64,000 nt of DNA from Heliopora coerulea (GCA_030142905.1 JASJOG010000006.1:186001-250000); one strand, 5' to 3'. Counted from the first letter of the stretch, positions 42,119 through 55,622 are shown. A program made the numbers and translations. The notes: generated by a model from the sequence alone, not told the origin.

Positions 42119-45100
42119 AATTAGCTTTTGACAAGAGCTTTTTATCCACCTCGATTTACTTCTATTTAACTTTTGTATACTAGAATAAACTTGTCCTTAC
42201 TCTCTTATCAAGAGACCTCCTTTAAGCCACCGGTCTCATTTCAGACCACGCTGTAACGTTTAGGCACATTTCTTCTTTACGTTACTCCAATAAATACGGT
42301 TTTAATGGCGACATAAGCGTAAACATAAGTGCCTGTTCACAAGTGCGATTTTGGGGTTCCCGATTGTCATCTTGCGTGGTGTATATGTGTTGAACACAAT
42401 AAGGACGGAGTGGAGCGAATCATAAGTAGATACCTTGCTGCTTCAGCTCTGTCAAGGGGTTGTTCCATACACGAGGATGACGATCACAGGGTATAAAATG
42501 GCAAGTGTAAATGCAGTTCAAGATCAAGACAAAAACAAAGCAAAACCTCTCTTGTGGCGCGAACCGGTCTATCAGGAGGAACTGAAGATATAAAATGAGA
42601 ATCCTTCTTCGTTTGTCAGCTGCCCTGTACTTCGACTTACTCAGGAACTCCGTAATATTCAGGCTTATGGTGATGTTACATTGCAAGATCTTTAATGGTA
42701 CTTTTTAATGCGATATGATGCTGTAACAAAACTTCAATAAAATTGTTCGCAAATGGCATGTTGGGTCGTAGCAAAAGCTGGGGTGTATGCATGAATGGGC
42801 TGCATGAGCTCCTCCGGATGAAAATTTGAGCCCACCTAAGAAAATGTTGGAGAAATGTATTACTGCTTGTAACAGATCTTTAGAGTGTGGGTTTTTCCTA
42901 TAAAAATTGAAGTGTTGTTTGAAATATGAGTTTTATCAATAAATTTTTAACGAATTAAAAGCTAGTTGGTGGATTCTTTTACGTTTTTCTTCTATGAATT
43001 TCAATGAAGTTATATTTATGGTAATTTATATGGCCTTTGTTCACTAAACGTATTCTCAAATGTTTATCTAATTTTGCGTGGATAGTACCTGTTGGAAGTT
43101 GTCTCACACTTACATAGTTCGCCGATGTTCCGGGCAATACGGACAGGTTACACCTACAGATGGCATGTTAAGGCCAGTGTAAGGCTCGTGTACACGAAAC
43201 GATTGTCGTATACGAATGTTTGTTGTGATGTGTGTGATTAACTCAGTGGAGTCTTCAGAACGTAACCGGGAATTGGCCATCTAGACAACATTGTATATGC
43301 CAAGACGAAAAATTGTATGGGACAATTGTACTGCGTAAATGCGCCCTTACTTGATACGATTATTGCGTACAATTGTCCCGCGTTCTGGTGTATGCACATT
43401 ATCACAAGGGCCAATTTTGTGATTCGCCCGTTACTGGTAATTCGTCATGAAAACTCCAGTGAGTTAAACACATATCAAAAGGAACAATAGTAAAGATATG
43501 ATAATCGTATCGTTTATGTGGGTCTTTATACGTGTCCATTTTTTTTTGTGTGCAGCATTTATTGCTTTATGATCGTCATCCTGCGTGTGAGCACCTTCAT
43601 CCCGATATTGCATGTTAAAATTTCGCTTCCACAAGCGAATGACCTAGGGCTTTTTGTCTTGTTTTTTTTTCTAACCTTGTACAAAGGGTTATGCCCTGGT
43701 GAAAACCAGGCAGAGGGCTAGTTATAACTATAACTTTCAGCCATGTTAGCCGGGATGGAAATTACTCAGTCATGACTGATTGGAAATTTTCATTATGCTA
43801 TTGCAAGAAAACATTTTAAGAGATTTCTTCGTTAGGGTAAGTGCTGGGTCGAGCTTGAATTTCAAGCTGGCGAGCCGCTTAAAATGGTTTTCCTATGAAA
43901 AATTTGCATACGTTTGTTGAATAATGTTAAAGATATCACTTTAATAAGTAATTATGCGAGGTTTAACATTATTTAAAGGGAAAGATGAAACAGTGCACCA
44001 TTTCTGATTGCCATGGTATTTTCAAAATAACATTAAAAAGAAGTGTGCAGATTTTTTGTTGGAGAACCACAGTGACTTTATAATGAACAGCCCTTCCTTC
44101 CAGGCTACCTCAAAAACTGGTCATACTCTCTTCCTTTCACAATTTCACTGTGATTAGCTTTCTTGAGCAGCCAGTGGGGGGTCACGATTTACTGGTATGT
44201 CTAACGTTTTGTAAACTAAGAACATTTATGTCCATATCCCACATCAGCAGACCTCTCTAACGTCGAAGTTTGTCAAAATCTTTCTGACCACGCTAGGATC
44301 CTAGCAATAACATCTGGTACATTTTCTCTTTATCTCGTTTCTTCAATGTGTGAATATAATGAACAACAATGAGATTTTTGAGGCTTCTACTACTTAATTT
44401 TCAAAGGTGTTCTTTATAGTCTTCGTGGCACGATTCCAGTGTCGTCTGATCGGAATAATCAGACTTCGTACAAAGACGTTTTCTATTGCAGTACATTGTC
44501 CGTGACAGCATTGTTTCAACTCACAACATTTCAGATCAAGACTAATGCCAGTGATTCTTTGAAATAAAAGGTTTTGCTTCGATTTCTTAATCAGTTACGT
44601 TTGTAAAACTACTTACTAAAATGATACAAATGATAATCTCAGAGACATGTCCACTGAAACTTCACATATCTCTCTCTGGAAACCCCTCTCTGATCGGTCA
44701 TTAGATATACTCCATGAATGTATACAATTCAGTTATTAAAACATTTACGCCTTGTCAACGTTTTTCAGACATATTTTTGAGCCTTTATAACAAACTCTAA
44801 GATCAAGTTTATTATTATTTCCTAATTCTGCCACTGGCGTAAAATCTTTTTCCAGCAAAAAAAGTAACGCTAGTTATTTTGCCCTGTTAGTGGAAGACTA
44901 CACAGTGTACAAGAGGACTATAACATAGCGAAGGTCCGTTCTCATACAGCCTGACAACTTGTTTTTGAAACCAGGATTTTGCTGCATCATTAATCTTGAG
45001 ATGGATGCATATGTATCCTGACACTTACCCAAGTCGGTATCATACTACGCGTGTCACGCATCCGACCACAATCACGCACATTTCACAAAACCACAAATTG

Positions 45101-47217
45101 AAGCGGTATGGTTCAACTCACTTAACTCTTCATTGTCTCAACCCACGTTTCTCTTTATTAATCTGCAGTTGAACTACAGCAATCTTCTTAAGGTGAATGT
45201 CCCCTGAGGCGATGCCAACCCACCTTTTCCTCTCAGTTCTAAAGCCACTTGTAACAACTCCAATAGGCATTGGGCCAAACTTTTTATGATTTACTGAATG
45301 CCGACGAATTGGCATTTCTCACTGATGCTTTCATTAATTGATTTGAATAATGTTAGTCTTCAACTTTGATTTAAAACGCTTGGAATTAAAGCTTGAACTA
45401 TATACGTCCTGACCAAAAGTTATCCCTCATTTTTGCCCTCTCACCGGAACTATTTCTCAGAACCTTCCGGCTTTCAGCCAATCTTCTCACTTCATATCCC
45501 ACAGTGAGGACAATTTGATGCGGTTAGAACAGTAGAATCACTATAACATTGGATCTAAACAAAGATATACCGAGTCTCTTTTCCTATTCCAAGCCGAGTT
45601 CAAGGGTGAAACAAGGATTTTTGATCACGGCTGTTATACCCATTTCTCATGCATTAAACTCGTACATCAATTCATTAAAGCGTTTTGTTTGCCAGTCATA
45701 AAAGCCATTAAACCAAATAAGGATGACACATTAGCTTGGCCTATATTCAGCAGAGGAGAGCTGCTCCAGTTGATATTTCCTCTCAAGCAGTTTTGTTTTG
45801 GTTTTCTTTTAATTTCATTTTTGTCGTAAGTGTTTATTGTTAAACTAACAATGACAACTTTTTGCCTTTATAAAATTTTTTGAAATGACGCAAAATGAAG
45901 GTTCAAAAAGGGCAAGAAGCAAAGCATAGAATTAACGTGCAATACGGCCTGGTGTGTTTAATAGTGCCAAATAGTGCTATCTGTGCTATCGAGTACGAGA
46001 TGAGTTAGCCCTTCACTAACGAGGCCACGCATGAATCATTAAGTATCCTACTATGTTTTTTAAAGGAATAACGATTACGGTGAAGCCGCAGAGTTGGAAG
46101 CGGCAAACACAACGAAGCAGCGAGAAGCGTTACACCGTGGAATATTTCCATCATTCTGTCGCAGCAACAGTTGTACTAAAAACAGACACATATACATATT
46201 GTCTCCCACAAATAGATAACAATACACATGCGAGCTTTAAATTCAGCTCAAATCTATTTTGATCACCAACCCTTGGGGTAATTTATCAGCAGGAGACCTT
46301 GTGAAACATTTAACTGAGGACATTCAAATGACATTTCTGACTAGAACACCTTTTGGTTGAAGATAAGAATAAACTAGATAACAAATATAGTAATCATTGA
46401 TGCTACTCCGTCAAAATAAATATTGAAACAGCTGTGTAGTTCAAATTTTAAAAATCCCCTTTTAAGAAAGAACTTGAACGTTTACTGACCGCTTAAAACA
46501 ATATTTGGTTTCCGCTTATGTGAAGAGGAAAATGGAGGGAAAGGAAATCCTGATCATCGTGCGGACCGCCATTATTTTGTCTCACATGAGACTAAAAATT
46601 GAGGAAAATAATTCAGCTGAATAGCGTAAATATTTAAATCTTATGATATCTTAATGAGACAGCTGTCGCGATGTCAACAGTATATATCTGCAATAAGAGA
46701 ACAAACGTGTGTTTTTTTAATAATTCTGCTTTAATTTTTAGGTGAAATTTTTTACTGGTTTCACGACTCCAGTTTACAATTGCAAAGTGTTACTCATTTT
46801 GATCATAATTTCATCTATATCTGACTCGAAAATATATAAATATATAAATATAAACATGAATCATTAACAATATTTTCCCTTATGTACAGATATCCTTATA
46901 CAATTTTTGCTAACATATATTGAGTTATTTACTCGATTCGTTTCATTGTAAATTCATCCTGACATTTAGTTTGACTTGTGTCTTCACTGAGTTCACTGTT
47001 TTCAGTAAGATCACATCAAGGTGGTTCTGATCTGGGCTGATTTTCTCGACTGAATAATTTCATGAATACTTCGCAAAAGAAAAGTTCAGCAAATTCATGG
47101 CTGTTTGGACTGGTTATGAACTCAAAGGAAGTGGAGTGTCATGTTTGGGAGTGGACACTCGTGACTCGGATAAAGTTAAGATCAACACCCGACGTAACGG
47201 AGCATAAAATGTCTTCA
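42119..47217. other. Long stretch without a supportable gene
   Basis: ORFs of at most 88 codons. A possible weak TIR pair (CACGAAACGATTGTCGTAT near 43195 and ATAATCGTATCGTTTATGTG near 43501) hints at another decayed MITE. The part next to 47217 should include the 3' UTR of the CDK5 activator gene, but no AATAAA was seen close by on the minus strand. Confidence 0.4.
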
Positions 47218-48093
47218 TCAGCCTCTCTTTGTTGACCTTTCTAGCAAACTTCCGTAGGATGTCAACTCACTTTGAATTTCGACATAGAACTCAGTGTCTT
47301 TATTGATTTTCAACATCTCGCCACTCAAATTGTTCGTGATCGACAAACAGCGGTTCCAAAAAGCCGAGCGATTTTTTTCCGTCAGGAAAGGTTTCAGCGG
47401 ATAACTGATCTCGGGACCACTATAAGTGTAGGCCATGTATAAGATTGTTAGCAACTCTGACTTCAACTGATTCGTGGAGTGAACGGTCTTTGGTAGAGCG
47501 TCTCTCGCTAGTAAATATATGAATGTTATGTTTGGCGTGGTGAGGAACTCGTGATCCTGCCATCCAGACAAAGTGAGGGCGCGATCGACATTTTTCATCC
47601 ACATTATCACTTCGTTGACTGACAAGTGAGGTAGGATTCGTAAATAACGAGTGCACACAAAAGTTCCGAAGCATTTTAATCCAAAATGTGAAGACGTAAG
47701 TGCTACCTTTTGGCTGGATACGCCTTGACACTTCGGCTTCGGGACGGTGTTTGTTGCCGGTAGAATTGCGGAGCTTACAAAAGTGTTCGTTTGGGCGGGT
47801 CTTGACATTTTATTTCCGACGGTATTATTCGTGTTCTTCGATACAGTCGGTTTGAAGATTGTCCTCATTCTCTTTTTGCTAACATTAGCGTATTTATGAA
47901 GGTAAGCGGTTGCCAACTGGATATCGTGATTCGTCGGAATCATGTTCTCTTTCCCTATTGATTCCATCAAGTTGGGAACAGTATTATTATTATTCTCGTT
48001 TGCCCAGTTCATCATCTTTTCGTTGTTCGGAGGACTCACTACACCATAATCTTCCAGGATCTCTTTTCGATTTATCGAGTGATTTGAACCCAT
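47218..48093 (-). CDS. CDK5R1: Cyclin-dependent kinase 5 activator (p35/p39 family)
   Basis: A 291-residue intronless ORF. The C-terminal half (about 138-275) is the CDK5-activator cyclin-like fold, recognised from LKCFGTFVCTRYLRI, VIMWMKNVDRALTLSGWQD, FLTTPNITFIYLLARD, ILYMAYTYSGPEISYPLKPF and AFWNRCLSITN. These match the most conserved blocks of vertebrate p35/p39. Such proteins bind and activate CDK5 (Pho85-type kinase) without cyclin, in neurons in known animals. MGSNHS at the N-terminus is a myristoylation motif (Gly2, Ser6), as in p35, predicting membrane anchoring. The middle (residues 28-130) is low-complexity N/T/K-rich and unlike vertebrate p35. Length is close to p35 (307). The start has a good context (GAC-ATG-G). 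The symbol is by family; one-to-one orthology with CDK5R1 rather than CDK5R2 cannot be decided. Confidence 0.92.
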   Translation of the reverse strand: MGSNHSINRKEILEDYGVVSPPNNEKMMNWANENNNNTVPNLMESIGKENMIPTNHDIQLATAYLHKYANVSKKRMRTIFKPTVSKNTNNTVGNKMSRPAQTNTFVSSAILPATNTVPKPKCQGVSSQKVALTSSHFGLKCFGTFVCTRYLRILPHLSVNEVIMWMKNVDRALTLSGWQDHEFLTTPNITFIYLLARDALPKTVHSTNQLKSELLTILYMAYTYSGPEISYPLKPFLTEKNRSAFWNRCLSITNNLSGEMLKINKDTEFYVEIQSELTSYGSLLERSTKRG

Positions 48094-48196
48094 GTCTTAC
48101 AATTTAGTTGTTCTGCCTTTGACAAGCAACTTTCTCCTTCCTCCACTAGGGAAAGCGTGTACTATGTTTACTGCTGGTGGCATTGTGTCAACCTGC

Positions 48197-48206
48197 TTTT
48201 ATACAA
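48197..48206 (-). promoter_or_regulatory. TATA-like box upstream of the CDK5 activator
   Basis: Minus-strand TTGTATAAAA about 105 nt before the ATG at 48093, a plausible distance for a short 5' UTR. Confidence 0.45.
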
Positions 48207-48211
48207 CTAAT

Positions 48212-48239
48212 AGCGGAGATGACATAGCGGAGATGACAT
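48212..48239 (-). promoter_or_regulatory. 14-bp exact tandem duplication with CRE/AP-1-like cores
   Basis: AGCGGAGATGACAT repeated twice without gap just upstream of the TATA-like box. On the minus strand each unit gives ATGTCATC, and the distal junction reads TGATGTCATC, a CRE/AP-1-type half-site. Regulatory role is inferred. Confidence 0.35.
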
Positions 48240-51200
48240 CATTCCCCACCCACGTATCTTTGTTTTGAATGCTATCTCAGGTAATCATCATTGTTAAAAA
48301 TCCCCATAGTGATAACAGCTTAATATAATTTATCATAATAATCGTGGGTTAGCAAAATTATAGCGATGGATTTCGTGCGATTTTAGGTTGGCATGATTAG
48401 AAACATTCACGAGAATGTAGTGCAAATTTTTGCCTTAGCACTGAGTAAACGGAAGGTGAGAGGAACTGTTCTCGAAACAGAAGATAATATAAGAGAAAAC
48501 CTCTGACGCAGATAATTTAACGCCTGTGGTCAAGGGTCAACCGCTGTATTTAATGTGTCATTCTCGTACGTTCGAAAAACTAGTATTTTAGCCATCCCCT
48601 GATGTTCGACAGATTTTTCGTCGAACGTTGTGTTGTGGCAACACTACCAGAGTTTATTCGAAAGCTTTGAGGTGGCCATGTAGGAAAAACGAGTGATTAT
48701 CGAACCTATCCGGAATCCAGGATTTAATAATGATGAATTGAAGTGTACCTTTTCCGCTGTTTTATTAACTACCCAGTTGCCGTGGAGAAAGTAGCCGAGT
48801 GACCCTAAAGCCATTCTTCGTCGGCTTTTAAATGCACCTTTATAGCGGAGGGCTATAGTTTTAAAGGTTTTGCAAGGTGACATGTGTTGGCCTTATATGA
48901 AGGGAAGCCACGAAATGTGTTTGCTTTCACTTCTCTGCCATACTGTGCTAGACAAATGAACCGGTAGCAGTGCAGACAGTACGGTTGGTCCTCAGTGACC
49001 GCAATCATACATATCACGAAAATCGCACTTTGCACTGTTCAAACATAATCAATCAATAGTATTGTTTGAAGCTAGGACGTTAACGTTCTTCGTGTCATGA
49101 TGAAAAAGTGTTCTGTGTTATCGATCATTGCATGGATGACAAATCGAGGGTTTACATTTCACCTCCTTAGTATTTCTCTCGGTCAGCGCTTTTGGTTGGA
49201 TGTTTGGGGAGGCCCAGTTGGTTTACATTCAGGACTATGATGATGGGGTAAATGATAGAGAGTACACATTGACTAGGTTTGATGAGTCTGTGGTGATGAT
49301 TAGGGGTGGTTGATTTAATAGAAAAAGTCGGTAAAGGTTGCATGTGTGTTGCCAAAGCATCTGGCAGTAATTAGTCCTCCACATAGAGATCATTAAATCG
49401 GGGGTTTTTTGTTGTTTTTTTTAACTTTTTATTTGCCTTGTTCCCTGTCTCCTAAGAGGTATAGTTGCTTCGGAAGTTTACGGTGGTCTCTCGGCAATTA
49501 AAGTAGATATAGGTAGTTCAAGCATTCGTTTGGTATTATCCATTACATGTTGTAAAATTGAGTGAATTAAGTCGAAGGACTTTTTGATGACTTATCTAAG
49601 CGTCACTATGACATCAATATAGAGAGGCGACCCAGAATGTTTAACTGGACCCATTCACCGGTTTTCTCGAATTGATTTTGTCATCTAAGAGTGTGTCTCT
49701 GGAACGCTCTGATCCCCTTCATTCTTCTCGCCCTATTTGGCAGCGCTGACCTGTCTTAGAGGAAACCTCAGGAAGAAATGCCCTCAACTTATCAAAGCGG
49801 GAGCACCGCAAGTCTGTGAGATCGATACGCCCTTGACAGCGTCACCCCGAAGACGCGACGCCTTTCTCTTATTTACACAAAGAGTTAGTGATGAGCTGGT
49901 GGCCTATTTCACAATCAAGCCAAGGCGACCTGTCTATTCCAACAATAAGCTATTCCTAGAGAGTAATGTGGTCCAGTGATTAAACTGTTGTTACAAACCA
50001 ACACATTTAGAAAAAAACTGCCACTGACTTCAAGACGTTGCTATCACTACGACTCTAAACAACTTATTACCCAAGGGAAAATCAATATGATCCTGTACAT
50101 CGTTTCAAAAAGGTGCCAGTGCTGAAACTCATAATATATTCCGCAAGAACCTAGGTGAGCATACAATCCAGAAAGAGCGGCGAATTTTGAAGGACGGCTA
50201 TGAAAGTGCTCCATTGTCTTATAATTTTCCTCCCTAGTTTCGTGTAGAATGACACGTTCATGGAAGCCTGCACTTGGAGATCCTTGTAACAAAATATTTC
50301 ATAGTTAAAACGTTAAAAATGAAAGCGTAGAACCACTCTATAAGGCAGTCTCACACCAAAATTAAATTACATGAGATATCGCGGTGATGGCCCGGACCAC
50401 TCTCTATGGCTGAATTTTCCCATACATTGTTGTCTAATCGAGAGAACAGTGGGTAACACCTACAGTAAGCATTATTTAGCTTGATGGGACTCAGTTTACT
50501 TCTTGTGGTCTTATAGTCAGATTAGCGTCCCTTTAAGTGCATGACGAATTAGGGCAAAAAGTTTATAGAATTAGCATGATTTGAGAATCCTAAATTTTGT
50601 TTTGCGTTTTTGCAAAACCTTTTAATCAACCGAGAACCAAGGCTAGCACAAATTTATTTGCATTTCAGCTAAATGGGTCGGTCTCCAACCATGCTGAATT
50701 TACTTGTATTAAATTTACATCGTTAAATAAAGAACTGTTTTGTTGGTTTTAAACTGTCTCGATTCACCAAACATTTCAAAAGCATAAATCATGAAAGCCG
50801 CAATGTTATATAACTTAAAGACTTTTAATTGATTATAATGGAATTACGATAATTGATTATTTTGTTAAGGTATATAACTGGCATTTATACGCCTTAAAAA
50901 GCCATCTCCTGATTAAGAAAAAATGCTAACACGTTGGCAAAAAGTTGAATTGAATGAATGAATGGAATTTTAAAGTTTTACTAAACGTTAATTATCCTGA
51001 CAAAATAGTATTCTGAATTCATGCTCCAATTTGTAGTGTTATGCTTGTTTCACATGTTTAGTTCGTCTCTACGGTAGCAATATATTTAACTAATGTTTTC
51101 AACTCTACATTAATGGGACCACTTCTGCCTATATTGACTGTTCTTGAATCTTCATTTAAGAAGGGAAAGCTCTCCATGATGTCAGTCGATTGACTTTTTA

Positions 51201-53627
51201 CCAAATTTTAGAGACCTACTATTTTTATAACAGAAGAGGTGCGTTTCTGTCTGGTTTAGACGGTCGAAAATATTCACTGTCGAAAAGCAGCAACATTTTT
51301 GCAATGTTAATGCAATTCATAGTTTCCCTCGGTTGGGGATAAGAGAAGTCAAAAGGTATATCTGCGATTCTTACTTGTAAATCGCGATTAATAATAAATA
51401 AATGTCGCTAGTAAACGAACATTTATTCCAAGATGAAGACTTACATTTAGATCAAAGAAATTTACCTCTGGATCAAATAAAATTTAGTTTCAGCACAAAA
51501 ATTGACTTCCGAGTGAACTGGGGAGTGATCGGTTCACTAACCAGCTGAAACTTGAAACCTGGTTAGCCTATCCGGTGGGAAAGTCTTCGCAAGTGAACAA
51601 CGCTGTTCATGCTTCGAGCAACGGAACTATAATTTTGTACCATGTCTGTCGAGTCATGAATTATCCACCTTAGTATAAGTTCGACTGCCCAAAGTATGGA
51701 TGGCGCAAGCGATAGCGCTGTTTCTCACAAGGACTTACCCCGTAGTGCGGATGGACTGAGCTATTCGGACTCCGCACACTGGGCTCCAGTTCCAGAACAT
51801 TCGCCATGCAGTGATTTGACCCTGCGCCTTTCCTCCACAAGAATGCTTGAGCCAAACCATAATTTAACCCTTTCCGGTCCGAGAAGTCTCCCCTTGTCTA
51901 GTAAAATCATTTGGGGTTAACCAGAATAAAATCAAAAGGTCGGATACAGACAAAATAGATTAAAACCCCAGTTCCTGTCCTTTCGGAATGTTTACGCTGA
52001 CGCTAGAGATCTTTCTGGAGTTGAGCCATTTTTTAATACATGGAGAAAGGACGACGGCGATTATTGATCCTTTGTTAGTTACATTATTTGTTTTGGTTGG
52101 CTCACGCTGCGCAAAGTCGATTCAGCACTGGATCAATCTCGAATCGATCACTCTCTTTGGCAAATGCATTTCGGACAGACGGTTGTTGGTCTTGGCAGCT
52201 ACTATATATAAACTGCTTGTCTGGCACTACTTACAGTAATTTTGTCTGCAGATGTCTGCAGAATGTACCAAGGAGCTACACTCTAGATAGAGCAGACCTG
52301 GTACAATCAGTAAAAGTTGCGAGGTTAACTTTATCGTGGGTTTTTCGCGGGATCCCTAATTGTAACTTTATGCATACCATTCGCCACACTCCACGTTCAA
52401 GCAGAACGATTCCAGATCAGGAAATATTTATGAATAAATTCCAAGTTGGGAGTGTTCGTATTTTTTAGTTCTCAAATTTTTTTATCGGGCGCTGTTTCTT
52501 ACGTTTGCATGTATGTTGAACCATGAGAAAATTTGCAGAGTTCTCACAAAACATCATCTAATGATCCAAACTTGAAAGCTGACACGTTTACAAATGCGCG
52601 CCAGTAAAACTCCGACACGAAGACAACGACTAAATATCGAAGTTTCGAGTAATAGTTCTTCAATTGTGGTGAACGACCACCCGTGCAAAGTATTGTTTTA
52701 CCAGTTTACCATGAACTAATCACTATATTTTAAACACAATATATTTTGAACACAACAAACTGAGATATAGACAATCGCTATCGCCCTCAGGTTTAGGGCT
52801 GAATCTATTAACTTTTCCATGCCTAAATTTACCATCCGACTTATCATCAAGTGGTATGAGAGCCAAGTTACGTTCTTATTGCACAACATAAACTAGGAAC
52901 ATTTGGTGGATAACGTCCTATCTTGTTTTAAGTCTTAATCTCCATTCCCATATTATGCGTTTATTCGTCAAGTACAATGAAACAAAATAAACTAGAAACG
53001 ATAGGACATTTTTAGTGGTTCTGACCGCTACATCGACCATAATTTATCGTCTTAGCTCATGTATGTCACAGATAGTGTGATACAAGACCCGACGAGTGTA
53101 CGATGAAAAAGACACGTGAAATCCTTGATCTCCCAACTCATAGACTTTGAATACATCTCGATTCTTCGAAAACTACACGAATAGCAGTGGGCAGTGATCA
53201 AACAATGCAGAAAAACATGTAAATTTGGAATCATAATTGTAAGCAGTGATAGCAATGCATTGTTACCCGACTCCCCGACTGGAGGAGAAGACTGAAAACA
53301 ATAAGCCTTCAAAATATGTTCAGGACCAAGCTAAAAATAGAATCTAGTAATTTTAAAACACCTAAACTGCGAGTATATTGGCTTCAGCGTTATGTATTTT
53401 ATTGTAATTGGATATAATTGTAATACCTTGTCGATGAAGAATATGAAGAATAAATGTGCAATTCAATATCCACCGTACGTGTAAAAATGCTAAAAATATT
53501 CACAATGGCTAAATCTGATGAAACAATATAATTAATTTTCAGATCTGTTTAGCCCACATAATATGAATGCACATGCGTTTATGTATCTGTACGCTAAGCT
53601 ATCATGGCTGACGTGTTGATCATCAAT
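48240..53627. other. Long stretch without a supportable gene
   Basis: ORFs include 49737-49979 (+, 80 codons) and 52088-52468 (+, 126 codons). Neither shows a domain, and the latter overlaps another frame. No repeats or RNA genes seen. Confidence 0.4.
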
Positions 53628-53975
53628 TACCTTATTGTTACCAATTTTAACGGAACTTAATCTTCGCGATTTTCGCAAAATCGCAAAATTTAAGATTCCG
53701 CGAAAAAAGGTTATCGCGAAATTTAACGATGCGAAATTTAACTTCTATTATAAAACCCTGTCAGAGTCCCGATTATTATAGCAAGGTATGCCAATAACAA
53801 GTGAAATTAAAATCTGTAGCGCCAATCCTCAGTCCACCTGCTCGTCTTTGCGTCTCGGTGTTCAGAAAATTTTCGCAAAATTTAGTTACCAAATTGCGAA
53901 ATTTAATTCTCGCGAAATGTGCTTCCCTCAATTTCGCGAAATTAAGTGACCGCAAAAATTGGTGACAATAAGGTA
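53628..53975. mobile_element. TIR element with TA target duplication
   Basis: Element 53630-53973 (344 bp). Ends CCTTATTGTTACCAATTTT and AAAATTGGTGACAATAAGG are inverted with one mismatch, flanked by TA on both sides. The inside is crowded with TTCGCGAAATTTAA variants. A TA duplication suits a Tc1/mariner-type MITE. No coding. Confidence 0.75.
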
Positions 53976-54910
53976 CTGATAAAGTGATTGAACGTCTTGA
54001 GCTATCAAAATTTAATTGTTCAGCAGGTGGGAAAAAATTAAAATCAAATTACGTTAATGGGAAAAAAAACCCATTCAGATATACGTTTTCTTAGTTGCGC
54101 TAAAATTTTGATGGTTAACTCTCCCTGACTTTTGATGTTCCAGCTATTTTCCATGAAAACACCAACTCATGCAAACCTGATGAAAGACAATATGAAGCAA
54201 AAGCGTTCTCAAACGTTAGGAAATATGTTGTAACGAAACAGGAAAAATGAATGAGTTTAAATCCCGATAATTTTAACGACAAATTCATATAAAATGACGT
54301 TTTACAGATGGCATCTTCACCATTTTCCTTGTTTAGAATAAAACAAATTCTACTGCGTGGTAACACAATTTGCGTGCAGTGTTCGCTAAGCCGCTCACTA
54401 ATACCCCCATCGCTCTTTAAAAAATAGCCTACAATTCGAGTGGGTGTATGTTATTTCGATAAACTAATTAAAAACATGTTTTGATGTCAATGGAAACATG
54501 AATACATCAAAAGTCAAAACAACTAGAGCACCGCTCACAAAAGGAGGCGTTCAATATTCATCTTAAACTAAATTACATCATGTCTTCGATATTGTTGTTA
54601 CTCTTATCATAGAAATCAGACTTGCTGCAAGACAAGTCCTTAATTAAGCCACAGTTCATTGCATATTGACCAGACCAACAAATAATTTGTTTCAAAAGAC
54701 AACTTCATTTGGTCTATGCAACTTGGAAATTGAACTGCGTGTAGGTTCTCGTCAAGAAGCAGTTCATAATGACTCTGAAAAAAAGAATTTCAAATAGTTC
54801 TATCACGCTAGTGGAATGGCTTCGAATGATGACGTGTTTGACCTCGACCCCAGAACTTAATTGATAACAAACAAAACGAAAAACGACCATTTAAATGCAA
54901 AGAGCACTAA
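53976..54910. other. No recognised gene
   Basis: Only ORF 54115-54366 (-, 83 codons), unrecognised. Confidence 0.4.
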
Positions 54911-55102
54911 AAATTCAGGGACGGCGGAGCCGGGGGGCTGCAGGGGCTGTAGCCCCCCCACTTTTTTCCAAATGTAATGTTGAAACAACTACGCTTTAAA
55001 ACACTTGTTGTGCAATTTCCCAGAGAAGCATACAAAATGTTGTATTTTTATCTCAAGCCCCCCCCCCCCCACTCGTAATTTCGCTCCGCCGTCCCTGAAA
55101 TT
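54911..55102. mobile_element. 182-bp MITE with 5-bp TSD
   Basis: Element 54916-55097 has perfect 15-bp TIRs CAGGGACGGCGGAGC and is flanked by AAATT at 54911-54915 and 55098-55102. The body has G/C runs (CCGGGGGG, CCCCCCCCCC). The superfamily is uncertain; the TIR start is hAT-like, but the duplication is 5 bp, which a few hAT-like groups show. Confidence 0.8.
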
Positions 55103-55189
55103 GCTGGGGTTCAATCAGGATTTCTGTAAGGGGGAAGCAAAAAAAAAGGTTCACTGACTGGATGGTCGCAAAACTGCCTTATTTATATA

Positions 55190-55330
55190 CAGTAGTACCT
55201 TGACGTACGAGTACATTAACTTACGAGTTTTTTGAGGTACAAGCCGTCACTCGGTCGATTTTTTGTTTTGAATCGCGAGCCAAATTCCGAGGTACGAGCC
55301 AGCGAGCCAGCTTCAGAGACGTAGAAGTGT
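55190..55330. mobile_element. Possible DNA-transposon end (CAGTAGTACCTTGACGTACGAG)
   Basis: TACAGTAGTACCTTGACGTACGAGT.. with repeated ACGAG/ACGAGCC words resembles ends of Tc1/mariner-Tigger type elements. No matching right end was found. Confidence 0.25.
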
Positions 55331-55622
55331 AGCATTAAGTGTGTAGCGAGTAAGTTAAATTAAACAACTTAAATGATAGTGTTTATGACTAACGAATGCG
55401 ACCGAAAAAGAACGAAACGAAAAGAACTCCTAATGTACTCCTCCACCCTCCACCCTCCTCCTTCAAATTGCTTTGACATAAGAGCAAATTGAGCTACGAG
55501 CTCGATCACAGAACGAATATATATATATATATATATACGTGAATGTTTTGGTTTACGAAATACAAAGAGGGCTCAATATCGCATAGATAGAGCAAATAAA
55601 ATTATATCGCTTACCTCAAAAA

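Noticed and set aside
52088..52468. 126-codon plus-strand ORF
   Set aside because: No domain, overlapped by another frame of similar length, no splice or promoter support.
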